NCBI GenBank assembly: GCA_937872385.1
Contig: CALMSO010000086.1
Coordinates: 92,763-156,762, forward strand
DNA from: an uncultured Saprospiraceae bacterium
Lineage (GTDB): Bacteria > Bacteroidota > Bacteroidia > Chitinophagales > Saprospiraceae
Direction: 5' to 3'
Length of the DNA: 64,000 bases
Both the position numbers and the translations under genes were made by a program. The stretch's first letter is position 1. Every line of letters begins with the position of its first letter. Shown here piece by piece: positions 55,561 through 63,958 of this stretch. Under the pieces are notes generated by a model. It searched no databases and was not told the DNA's origin. It saw only the letters and a list, made by a program, of their open reading frames with translations.

Positions 55561-55675
55561 ATGAGATAGATTTCAGATAATAGAAGTTAGATGCGGTCTC
55601 AACCTTTCAACTTCTCAACCCTTCAACTTTTTAAACCTTGTCCCAATTAACAATATCCCATCATTTACACCCTAT
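55561..55675 (-). repeat. modular heptad repeat element, copy E
   Basis: Direction as copies A and D. Degenerate ATCT-type heptads on the - strand (about 55565-55594), then an octamer array with units like CTTTCAAC, TTCTCAAC and CCTTCAAC (about 55600-55633), and the boundary motif CCCAATTAACAATATCCCA (55643-55661). The GCGAACA heptads and core are absent. It lies just upstream of the membrane gene at 55686. Confidence 0.78.
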
Positions 55676-55685
55676 TTTTAAAAAT

Positions 55686-56516
55686 ATGAAAGACGAATTT
55701 TACATCGGCTGGCAAGACAAAGCGCCCGTGTCTTATGCACAAAAAATCAGACAGTGGATTTTGCTTATGATATTCATTATACCCGCCGTGAGCGCTCTGT
55801 TGGTGTTGGGTCAGCGGCCGTTTGCCGATTCCACTTTTGAAATTACACAACTGCGCACCATGGAGGGCATCCTGATACGAGAACCGATTCCTTGCTTGAA
55901 AATGCCCCTCGGCTCTGATGCCAAAGGAATCCAGCAATTTCAACGAATATTATTGATTGGCTTTGGTAAAAAAAGCGCCGGACCTACCCTGGATGCCATC
56001 GAGCGGGCCCAAGGGCAAATCCTGAATGGCAAATCGGTAAAACTGGCAGGCAAACTCATTTACGTCGACGGCACATTGGCTATGGAGCTGACCGAAGGTT
56101 TGCAAACATTTAAAGGCTTTTCAGAGGTGCCAGACGCGCCGTCCCTGCACCTGAGCTTAGGCGAAGCCACCCTGCGCGGCGAAATACTCGACCCCAAGTG
56201 CTACCTCGGTGTCATGCGCCCCGGCGAAGGCAAGCCGCACCGTTCTTGCGCCATTCGTTGCCTCGAAGGCGGTATTCCTCCTTTTTTCAAAATAACAACG
56301 CAGGAAGATGCAAGGCAATATTTTTTTCTATTAGATGCCCACGGACAACCCGTACACGATAAAATTGCCCGATATGTAGCCGACGAGGTACAGCTTTGCG
56401 GTGCCATAGAGCAATGGGATGACTGGTACATACTAAAAATAGATGTTTCAGAGGGTTTGCAACGCCTGCGCCCTTATTGGGCAAAAGACCAGCACCTGCG
56501 AATGTGTAATAATTAG
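55686..56516 (+). CDS. membrane-anchored periplasmic protein with Cys/His motif, redox module
   Basis: Protein of 276 residues with one or two N-terminal membrane segments (about 23-44) and a long periplasmic part. The outstanding feature is a conserved-looking motif around residues 170-192: Cys172, then PGEGKPH with His185, R-S-Cys188 and R-Cys192, in the pattern C-Y-L-G-V-M ... H-R-x-C-A-x-x-C, which could hold a metal or haem. The upstream frame is open to 55638, but the ATG at 55686 is preferred. It follows the Rieske-fusion gene, after repeat element E, and may be its partner. No name can be given. Confidence 0.72.
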   Translation: MKDEFYIGWQDKAPVSYAQKIRQWILLMIFIIPAVSALLVLGQRPFADSTFEITQLRTMEGILIREPIPCLKMPLGSDAKGIQQFQRILLIGFGKKSAGPTLDAIERAQGQILNGKSVKLAGKLIYVDGTLAMELTEGLQTFKGFSEVPDAPSLHLSLGEATLRGEILDPKCYLGVMRPGEGKPHRSCAIRCLEGGIPPFFKITTQEDARQYFFLLDAHGQPVHDKIARYVADEVQLCGAIEQWDDWYILKIDVSEGLQRLRPYWAKDQHLRMCNN

Positions 56517-56674
56517 CAAAATAAAAGCCTATAAGGACAAAATTATAAAATATTATGCAAAATATTGTGTTAAAAATAATTATGTCCAAGTTCTTATAAC
56601 CATAGGGACTGCCCAAGAGCACAACCAATGATACCCATCGCTTGTTGTAAACACACATTTGTAAAATACATCAA

Positions 56675-57739
56675 GTGGTAAAAACCGCAGATATAACAAG
56701 CCTGCTGCAAACGCGCACCGACCGGGTGCTCTTGGATGTGCGCACGCCCGCCGAATTTGCGCAGGGACACATCCCTGGTGCGGTCAATCTCCCTTTGTTT
56801 TCTGACGAAGAGCGGGCGATAGTGGGTACTATTTACAAACAACAAAACCCAGAGCTGGCACTACTCAAGGGGTTGGAACTTGCCGGACAAAAAATGCGTT
56901 GGTACGTAGAAGAAGCGCGACGCCTCGCCGGTAAGCGTGGCATTGCGATACACTGCTGGCGCGGTGGCAAGCGCAGTGAAAGTATGGGCTGGCTGCTGGG
57001 GCAGGCTGGTTTTGATGTCATGATTTTGCAGGGCGGTTATAAAAATTATCGCCGCTTTATTCATCAATATTTAGCTGAAGTACAAGCGCCGTTTATTATA
57101 TTGGGGGGCTATACTGGTTCTGGCAAAACAGAAATATTACATAGCTTAGCGCGAGCGGGCGAGCAGATTTTAGACCTCGAAGCGCTGGCGCATCATAAAG
57201 GATCTGCTTTTGGCGCCTTAGGCAAAGCTTCGCAGCCTACCGTAGAACAGTTTGAAAATGAGCTATTTGAGGCATATCTTCACCTTGACAAAAGCCACCG
57301 CATCTGGATAGAAGATGAGAGTAAGTCCATTGGCAGAGTTTACATTCCGGCAGGTTTCTGGCAACAAATGGTGCGTGCACCGCACATCAAACTCGAAATT
57401 CCATTGCAAGAGCGTATCCAACATTTAGTAAATATATACGCTACTTTTCCTCGAGAAAAATTAATCGAATCATTTACTAAAATTAAAAAACGCCTCGGCG
57501 GCCAGCACCTCAGCGCAGCCACAGAAGCCTTAGAACGAGCCGATTATGCCGAAGCAGCCCGCATTGCGCTGGTTTATTATGACAAAACGTATGCCTACGG
57601 CCTTCAGCAAAAACAGGAAGCTGTTATTTACTCTTTTCAGGCTTCTGCATTAAATTTTACAAAAATAGCCAATGACCTAATTCACTTTGCCGATAGCATC
57701 AGCCATCATTATTTACAAACGCGTACAACGGATTGTTAA
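56675..57739 (+). CDS. selU: tRNA 2-selenouridine synthase SelU
   Basis: Converts 2-thiouridine at tRNA wobble position 34 to 2-selenouridine with selenophosphate. The 354-residue protein has a rhodanese-like domain (about 8-135) with the catalytic Cys94 in HCWRGGKRS, and a P-loop domain with GGYTGSGKT (residues 144-152), the normal fusion. The start is a GTG at 56675: an in-frame stop at 56648-56650 and the family N-terminus (a LLQTR ... LLDVRTPAEF pattern) leave no ATG upstream. SelD, which makes selenophosphate, follows 22 bases later in the same direction. Confidence 0.95.
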   Translation: MVKTADITSLLQTRTDRVLLDVRTPAEFAQGHIPGAVNLPLFSDEERAIVGTIYKQQNPELALLKGLELAGQKMRWYVEEARRLAGKRGIAIHCWRGGKRSESMGWLLGQAGFDVMILQGGYKNYRRFIHQYLAEVQAPFIILGGYTGSGKTEILHSLARAGEQILDLEALAHHKGSAFGALGKASQPTVEQFENELFEAYLHLDKSHRIWIEDESKSIGRVYIPAGFWQQMVRAPHIKLEIPLQERIQHLVNIYATFPREKLIESFTKIKKRLGGQHLSAATEALERADYAEAARIALVYYDKTYAYGLQQKQEAVIYSFQASALNFTKIANDLIHFADSISHHYLQTRTTDC

Positions 57740-57761
57740 TCATTTTCAATCACACAACATC

Positions 57762-58820
57762 ATGTCAACAGATCATATCGAAACTTACAAACTCACCCAA
57801 TACAGCCACGGCGCGGGCTGCGGATGTAAAATTGCTCCCAAAATACTCGATCGTATTTTACATCATCCCGCCGGCAAAATGCACTTCCCCGGCCTGTTGG
57901 TAGGCAATGAAGAGCGCGACGATGCTGCCGTGCTTGACCTTGGCGACGGCACAGCGGTGGTAAGCACAACCGATTTTTTCATGCCTATCGTAGATGACGC
58001 ACACGATTTCGGGCGCATTGCCTCGGTCAATGCCATCAGCGATATTTATGCTATGGGCGCCACGCCGATTCTGGCGATTGCCATTCTGGGCTGGCCCATC
58101 AATCAGCTACCGCCCGAATTAGCCAATCAGGTTGTAGAAGGTAGCCGCCGAGCTTGCGCCGAAGCCGGTATTCCTTTAGCAGGCGGGCACAGCATTGACA
58201 GTCCGGAACCAATTTTCGGATTGGCGGTGACGGGTCGCGTGCGCTTAGACCATTTGAAAAAAAACGGCGGTGCTACGCCCGGTTGCAAGTTATTTTTGAC
58301 TAAACCGCTTGGCGTTGGCATTCTTACTACAGCCCAAAAAAAAGAAGTGCTGCGGCCCGAACATCAGTTTATGGCCCGCGATAGCATGGTGCAACTAAAT
58401 AAAATGGGCGAGGTTTTCGGACGCTTGCCTTGGGTGCAGGCCATGACCGACGTCACTGGTTTCGGCTTGCTGGGACATCTTGGCGAAATGTGTGCAGCGA
58501 GCAATACCTGCGCCATCATAGATTTTAATAAAGTGCCAATAATTGATAAAAATATTATTGCTCATTATTTAGCAGCTAAATGTATTCCGGGTGGAACACA
58601 CCGTAACTGGGACAGCTATGGGCATACGGTAGCGCCGTCATTGAGCGATGAGCAGCGGTTTATCCTTGCTGATCCGCAAACCAGCGGGGGGCTGCTGGTA
58701 GCAGTAGCATCGGAATATGTAACTGATTTTCAGAAAATTGCCAACAAGGAGGGGTACTTGCTGGAAGCTTTTGGAGAACTGACAACTCGGCGTGGCGACC
58801 ATCTGATAGAAATCATGTAG
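57762..58820 (+). CDS. selD: selenide, water dikinase SelD
   Basis: Makes selenophosphate from selenide and ATP. The 352-residue protein belongs to the PurM/AIR synthase superfamily. The catalytic loop is the usual YSHGAGCGCK with Cys20 and Lys23, so a Cys form and not a selenocysteine form. Further marks are AVVSTTDFFMPIVDD, AGGHSIDSPEP and the TDVTGFGLLGHL segment. The ATG at 57762 lies 22 bases after the selU stop. No selA, selB or Sec-tRNA gene is in the window, which favours a role in tRNA selenouridine. Confidence 0.96.
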   Translation: MSTDHIETYKLTQYSHGAGCGCKIAPKILDRILHHPAGKMHFPGLLVGNEERDDAAVLDLGDGTAVVSTTDFFMPIVDDAHDFGRIASVNAISDIYAMGATPILAIAILGWPINQLPPELANQVVEGSRRACAEAGIPLAGGHSIDSPEPIFGLAVTGRVRLDHLKKNGGATPGCKLFLTKPLGVGILTTAQKKEVLRPEHQFMARDSMVQLNKMGEVFGRLPWVQAMTDVTGFGLLGHLGEMCAASNTCAIIDFNKVPIIDKNIIAHYLAAKCIPGGTHRNWDSYGHTVAPSLSDEQRFILADPQTSGGLLVAVASEYVTDFQKIANKEGYLLEAFGELTTRRGDHLIEIM

Positions 58821-58847
58821 GTAATAAAATAATGCCGCCACCAGCAT

Positions 58848-59039
58848 TTACTGCATATTTGCAGCATCACTTTGGTTTGAAACCGGTGCATCCTGTATGA
58901 TGCCCGCATTGTCGGGTGTAAGCTGTTTTGAGCCATTGAATACATAAATAAACCCGAGCAGACCAAAGGCAAACAAAAGAATCAGCAGAATGCTCTCAAC
59001 CGATTTGTTCTTGCGTGTGGATGTGGGCGTAGTTGTCAT
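58848..59039 (-). CDS. small single-pass membrane protein
   Basis: Protein of 63 residues: a basic Ser/Thr-rich start (about 1-13), one membrane segment (about 17-34) and a polar tail. No motif recognised. It is convergent with selD, 28 bases apart, and starts at 59039 with an ATG following an AT-rich upstream region. It could be a membrane subunit of something outside the window or a stand-alone small protein; confidence in it being expressed is moderate. Confidence 0.5.
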   Translation of the reverse strand: MTTTPTSTRKNKSVESILLILLFAFGLLGFIYVFNGSKQLTPDNAGIIQDAPVSNQSDAANMQ

Positions 59040-59646
59040 AATGTGTAAAATTTTTGAACCGTGAATAATTGCATTTTAATCCGTAAACAGTTTGTTATTT
59101 ACATACCGCTGCCAAGCAATATAGCGACATCATAACTGCGCTACTTACTACAAGGCAAAAAACGCGTCATGGTATAACGCGAGGGCTATACCTGCTTGCC
59201 GACGAAGCCGGACAAAAGCATGACTACTGAAGCAGTGGCCGCTACGCCACCGTCAGGAATGCCGGTTTTGGTGTTACTGTTTGGGATGAAATAAACGCCT
59301 GATATTGTTTAGTAGCGACATAAAGAGCCAGGTGCAGATATCTGCAAAACAGATTGCTGGCGAAATTAATCGGTGTGGTGCCCTACTCTACAGGCGCAGC
59401 CGTGTTGGAACTTGGTTTATGGAGATGCGTTGCGGTGTAATGGTTTGGTTTGCATAGTGTTTCTTTGTTTTAGTTCAGTAATAGTGCTTCAAAAAGGGTT
59501 TCGGCAAATGTATATAAAATATACGAATATTTGTAATGCGTTAGGACTATTTTTACTGCTTCATACAAATTAAATATATTTTTCATACAAAATACAAACA
59601 TCGTGCCAAAAATTGACAACGTGCGCACTACGAATACAAATAAATT
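59040..59646 (+). other. long intergenic region, unexplained
   Basis: About 600 bases between two minus-strand genes. Bases 59100-59430 are richer in G and C and have stop-interrupted coding-like stretches in several frames, none open beyond about 65 codons; the rest (59480-59646) is AT-rich. No tRNA, heptad element, terminal inverted repeat or known RNA is evident. A decayed gene or a non-coding RNA are both possible. Confidence 0.4.
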
Positions 59647-60855
59647 TTAATTTGAAATAGATACATAGTTGTCGGGCTTCGGCAGCAGCAGCCAGAGTCG
59701 GCCATAATGCTTGAGATAACTCGCCTTGCGCCGCGCGTCTTTGCCCACGCCCATGTACACATCCACATGCCCCGGGCCGCGAATGGCACCTCCCACATCT
59801 TGCGCTACGAAAACACGATACTCGTGCCGGAGTTGGCGGGTTTTGCGATCATACACTGGAAAGGCCGCCAACAGACAACTACCTAAGGGTATGTAGCGCC
59901 GATCTACGGCAATAGATATTTCGGCGCTCAGCGGCACCGAGCCTGCCCCCCGGGGTCGGGTTTTGCGAGGCGTGAAAAACGTGTAAGAAGGATTTTGAAA
60001 AAGCACCGTATCCGTAAGCCCCGGTTTGCCTTGCAAAAAACGACGGATAACGTCAATTGAATATGTTGAAATATCAAGATCGGAGCGCGACATCAAGTAT
60101 TTTTCAATGCTGCGATATGGATGCCGATTGGTACCATTATAAGCAAAATAGACCTGCCGCCCGTCAGGATATTCTACAAAACCAGAGCCTTGCAGTTGCA
60201 TATAATAAATGTCCACTTTATTGGCAGCATAAGCCAGTTCTAGCCCCAACCCCTTGAGCGCTCCGCCTTGCTCTATTTCCTGGCGCTGCGGCAGCGGCCC
60301 CTCCCATTCGGTCGGTCGGCTATAAATCGGATATCTATAAACCGGCCCGGGTTTGCTGCTCACTTTGACAATGGGAGTAAAATACGCGGTAAACTCCACG
60401 TTGCCCTGGCGGTCGGCACCCCAGATCTGGTGCGCCTGCAAGTATTCATGTAGCGCCAGCGGCTTGGTTTGTTGCCATTGTTTCAAAATGCGTGCGGTCT
60501 CTTCTAATTGCTCCGGTGTAATGACTAAATCACCCACGCTATGGGCTTTGCGCTGCCGGGGCTGGTCGAGCAGTCGCAGTTGCTGGTCGAGGGCTTCTAC
60601 TATAGGCGTTGTAATGATTGGAAAATCAACGGTGTCGAGCGGCGTACGCTGATAAAGACGCTTAAAAGTTAGCGCATTGCGGATTTTGCCATTGCTGCGA
60701 AATATCCATTCGGCGGGTACCGCCTCTTCATCTTCCTCAACCAACAAACTATCCGACACCACAGCGGCCGCACCCGAAAGCCCCGATTGGGGGGTATCCT
60801 GACAAGCGAGCAGCGCTCCGAGGGGTAAGAGCAACCAGGTCTTTCGCAGTTTCAT
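59647..60855 (-). CDS. mltA: lytic murein transglycosylase A (MltA) lipoprotein
   Basis: Cleaves peptidoglycan glycan strands with formation of 1,6-anhydromuramic ends. The 402-residue protein has a lipoprotein signal (ending at Cys18 in LLACQD), an MltA domain with EFTAYFTPIVKVSS near the middle, IYYMQLQGSGFVEYPDG and YFAYNGTNRHPY segments, and the C-terminal 3D domain with the acidic triad around DVGGAIRGPGHVDVYMGVG. The open frame extends to 60900, but the ATG at 60855 gives the proper lipoprotein signal. Single gene on its strand. Confidence 0.94.
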   Translation of the reverse strand: MKLRKTWLLLPLGALLACQDTPQSGLSGAAAVVSDSLLVEEDEEAVPAEWIFRSNGKIRNALTFKRLYQRTPLDTVDFPIITTPIVEALDQQLRLLDQPRQRKAHSVGDLVITPEQLEETARILKQWQQTKPLALHEYLQAHQIWGADRQGNVEFTAYFTPIVKVSSKPGPVYRYPIYSRPTEWEGPLPQRQEIEQGGALKGLGLELAYAANKVDIYYMQLQGSGFVEYPDGRQVYFAYNGTNRHPYRSIEKYLMSRSDLDISTYSIDVIRRFLQGKPGLTDTVLFQNPSYTFFTPRKTRPRGAGSVPLSAEISIAVDRRYIPLGSCLLAAFPVYDRKTRQLRHEYRVFVAQDVGGAIRGPGHVDVYMGVGKDARRKASYLKHYGRLWLLLPKPDNYVSISN

Positions 60856-61078
60856 ACCGTTTGTTTTGGGCACAATCAAAAACGTAGCGCAACAATGCAC
60901 GGCATTTTTTTGTGCTTACGTAGCCGATGCGCCAAATTACGGCTTCTTTCCGGTATGTCGAATGAAAAAATGTCAATTTTGGCTTTTTTGAAATATAATT
61001 TTGAAACCAAAGGGGTACTATGATTGATTCAAAACAAAATACAAGCAAATAAACGCCCATTACCCACCGTGGACTTCA

Positions 61079-62203
61079 TTACATCTCGCTGAATGAAAGG
61101 ACATCAAATACGTCATAAGGTAGCAAAAAATCAATTTCTGATACATAACGCGACTGATTAAAGAGCATCAGCCCTTTGCTGGAAGTAAATGATAAATCCA
61201 ATCTGTAATACGATGGCACTTGCCATTCACCAATATAGTTTAGTTCATCATCGCACACTACCAGAACGGATTTTACCTCTCTTTCATTCAGCTCATTTTT
61301 TTCGGATAGCTGAGCGATGCGATAAAACAATCCATTGGCGCTGTCAAAAAAAGTACCTAAATAAAAAGAAAAACTTTCAAAAAAATCCCGGTCTTTTTTA
61401 TAGTCAGGTTCATAAGTTTCAGCAGGTTTTTTACTGAGCAAAGGAGTAAATTTCTTTATCTGCCCAGAGCGAACCGATTTTTTGTATTTAAATTCAAAAT
61501 CAGCATTATATACATATACATCGTTTTCTATAGGAAAGGAAACGTAGTATTCTTCTCGCTATTCATTGTACTGAATACTTGCCCAATAAGGATATGGAGT
61601 ATCGCCCCAGTAAGCGGCATCATATTTTGATGTGTATGGAATAACTTCACGTACGGACAAATCCTCTTTATTAACTGCAATAAAAGTTGAAATGGATGTA
61701 AGCGGCTGACGCCAATTGCCAAATTGAGGTAGCAATAGGTAATCTCTGGCATTCACCACTTTATGAAAAGGAGAGCTAAAAAGCCGCTTTGCTTCCGCAT
61801 CATCATCTATCCGATGTAATAACTCCAACTCTTCCGCGCCTATTTTTACAATTTGACCAAAAAAATGATTGCTATATACAAAGGCACCATCAGGTAACAC
61901 GCCGATACCATCAAATGCCGACCTTTTCTTGATTGGTTTTGTGCCTTCCGAAGAAATTTTATCTTTCTGGAGTACGCCTTCTGTCAATCCTACTATGTAT
62001 ATATTTTTGCCTGATATTATGGCATATACATCATTATCGGCACGAAAAAAACCGCTCGTGTTATCTATCCTAAATTCATTATCTACTTTTATTTCAATTG
62101 AATCAATCGGCTTTAGCGTTAGTTGTTGTATTTCCATGTCTTTTTCAGCGCAGCCAGCTAACATACCGAAAAGTACAAGAAGTATAAGGATTATGGGCTT
62201 CAT
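61079..62203 (-). pseudogene. 6-bladed-propeller lipoprotein gene interrupted by an in-frame TAG
   Basis: The stretch reads as one frame of about 374 codons with a single stop, TAG at 61561-61559. Before it are 214 residues: a lipoprotein signal with Cys18 (LAGCAEK), the GFFRADNDVYAIISGKNIY strand, VLPDGAFVYSNHFFGQI and YLLLPQFGNWRQPL segments of a six-bladed-propeller lipoprotein. After it the same frame continues with REEYYVSFPIENDVYVYN and further strands to 61079, completing the family length. So it is either a pseudogene, a sequence error, or a read-through gene. The shorter first part alone could still be made. It resembles the DUF4221 neighbour only in general fold. Confidence 0.8.
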
Positions 62204-62279
62204 TATGTTGCGTTTTACAGATTTGTATTTTTAGCAAAATAAAAAGAATTAGTGAGTAATGAAATTACATCATAAAATT

Positions 62280-62413
62280 CACCCTCGCAAATTGTTTTTT
62301 TTGATAGTGGGTCAAAACGGTTGTTTGTTGTTCAGATTTCGCAAATCTTAAAGATTTACGAAATCACATCCACCCATTTGATCCGGCACCGTTTTTTTGG
62401 CTTTGTCAAGTAC
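62280..62413 (-). repeat. duplicated promoter-like repeat, copy 1
   Basis: Two segments shared with the copy at 63959-64000: CACCCTCGCAAATTGT (62280-62295) and GTTTTTTTGG...CTTTGTCAAGTAC (62391-62413). Here they are split by 95 extra bases that include a 14-base-pair hairpin (62335-62348 and 62352-62365). On the minus strand the first segment has a TTTG-type box and lies 77 bases upstream of the interrupted propeller gene. Confidence 0.75.
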
Positions 62414-62431
62414 ATTTTTTTTGCCTACCAG

Positions 62432-63661
62432 CTATTTCCCTTTAATTAACCTGTCTATATCAATTAAAGCAAAAGATAGCATTTCCTCCTCATTATCAGC
62501 ATTATACGGATTTTCTAAGCTGATCAACAAGCCCTCCCGCGTCGCAAAAACATGATCAAAATCATATACGCCAGGTTCAAAAACGGTTTCGCCGAAGCAC
62601 TGTCCGGTATCATCAAAAATCATTACCGACCAGCGCGCCTGCTTTTTAAGTTGCCAATCTCTGCCCACTGGCGTTCCTTCGGGTAAATTGTGAATAACTA
62701 TTCTATAAAATAACCGGCGGTGGGTATCATATAAAATCGTATAATAATTTCCACGTACTATAAGTTTAGGGTCTCTTTCGCTTGCTTTCAATCCACGCGG
62801 TAGCATTTCCGGCTCATCTGGCATAAAATGGCTGCGCAAACAGAAAGACTGCCTATTTTTATTTTTAGCAAATGCATATACACAATGAGAGCTGTTGAAA
62901 ACTGCCCAAGTTTTACCGTTGGCAACTGCAAAAGGGAATAAAAATTCGTAATCCGATTTTTCGGCATCATGATAAATAGCTGGATATTCACCATAAGCAG
63001 CCGTAAGCTGACCATTAGATAGGTCCATTGTAGCAAATTGAGGCCAGGTAAAGCGCTCCACGGGATGAGCACCGTCAAATCCGGTATTCAACACAAAAAA
63101 AGTAGCTTGACTGGTACTTTTATCATAATAAAAATTATTGTAATTTCCCGAAACAGCCAAATAATATAATCCCGCCGAGCGGCCGCCATTGGGCAAATCT
63201 CCGGTAATAGTCCAGGTTTTTAATTTTTCGCCCTGTCCGTTAATTAATATTAATTGATTATAATGATTGGTATGCACTAAAATAGAATCAGGTGCAATCG
63301 CCTGAAAACCAAATATTTCTGGTATGGCTTGTTCGCCGATGCTCGCTATCCGGATGGTATCAAGCAATTGTTGTGCTATGAGGTCATAGATGTAAAATTT
63401 TGCTTCATATTTATTATAACCCCAAAAAGTAAAGATGTTATCCTTTTGATATACAGTAGTAATATCAAAATCATATTGCAACCCCGATACAGGCAAGTGA
63501 ATGACTAATGGTGCTTGTAGCATTGGCCGCTGTGGGCAGCTCGGTTGGCAAAGGCAATGGCTCGAAAAAGCTGCTGCCGATTCTTCGCGTGTGCAATGCA
63601 TCCATGCAAAACTGAGGAAAAGCAAGCATATTGAAAGCAGATAACGATGTAGCATTTTCAT
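62432..63661 (-). CDS. DUF4221-type lipoprotein
   Basis: Lipoprotein of 409 residues. Signal with a Cys at about residue 23 (WMHCTRE), then an unusual Cys-rich stretch soon after (HCLCQPSCPQRP). The body has the beta-strand rhythm of the DUF4221/6-bladed-propeller group of Bacteroidota, including ITGDLPNGGRSAGLYYLAVSG, RSHFMPDEPEMLPRGL and the terminal WSVMIFDDTGQCFGETVFEPGVYDFDHVFATREGLLISLENPYN. The frame continues to 63709 but the ATG at 63661 fits the lipoprotein signal. It follows the Cys-rich peptide gene by 69 bases and probably shares its transcript. Confidence 0.8.
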   Translation of the reverse strand: MKMLHRYLLSICLLFLSFAWMHCTREESAAAFSSHCLCQPSCPQRPMLQAPLVIHLPVSGLQYDFDITTVYQKDNIFTFWGYNKYEAKFYIYDLIAQQLLDTIRIASIGEQAIPEIFGFQAIAPDSILVHTNHYNQLILINGQGEKLKTWTITGDLPNGGRSAGLYYLAVSGNYNNFYYDKSTSQATFFVLNTGFDGAHPVERFTWPQFATMDLSNGQLTAAYGEYPAIYHDAEKSDYEFLFPFAVANGKTWAVFNSSHCVYAFAKNKNRQSFCLRSHFMPDEPEMLPRGLKASERDPKLIVRGNYYTILYDTHRRLFYRIVIHNLPEGTPVGRDWQLKKQARWSVMIFDDTGQCFGETVFEPGVYDFDHVFATREGLLISLENPYNADNEEEMLSFALIDIDRLIKGK

Positions 63662-63730
63662 GTGGGGTTTTATAAAAAAACTTCGCGCCGAGACGATTGA
63701 TTCTGCCAAGCGCGAAGATAAGATTAAATA

Positions 63731-63919
63731 TTATTGGTAACAAGTACAACATTCTCTGCCATTTGTATGGATACAGCTACCTGATCTGTATTCACCTTCA
63801 CAAAAACATTGTGTAAGCCCTGTATTGCAGTCTGCATTGGAAGAGCAGTCACCAGCATAAATTGTAATACTGCTGCCAATAAACAAAAGAGCATACAACA
63901 AAATTTTAACCTTTTTCAT
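63731..63919 (-). CDS. secreted eight-cysteine peptide
   Basis: Precursor of 62 residues: signal peptide (about 1-22, ending IYAG) and a mature part of about 40 residues with eight Cys, arranged C-x5-C-x6-C-x-C-x8-C-x7-C-C-x-C. Four disulfides are possible, like a small knotted peptide. It does not match a family I know; in Bacteroidota, NVEALA-type peptides likewise sit in front of propeller lipoprotein genes, but the NVEALA motif is absent. The gene is next to the promoter-like repeat (63959-64000) and upstream of the DUF4221 gene. Function unknown. Confidence 0.72.
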   Translation of the reverse strand: MKKVKILLYALLFIGSSITIYAGDCSSNADCNTGLTQCFCEGEYRSGSCIHTNGRECCTCYQ

Positions 63920-63958
63920 AATAAACCAATTTTAAGAGTGAAAAAATAAAATAATAAT

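Noticed and set aside
59220..59295. ORF of about 24 codons with a hydrophobic end in the long intergenic region
   Set aside because: Too short and without any supporting context.
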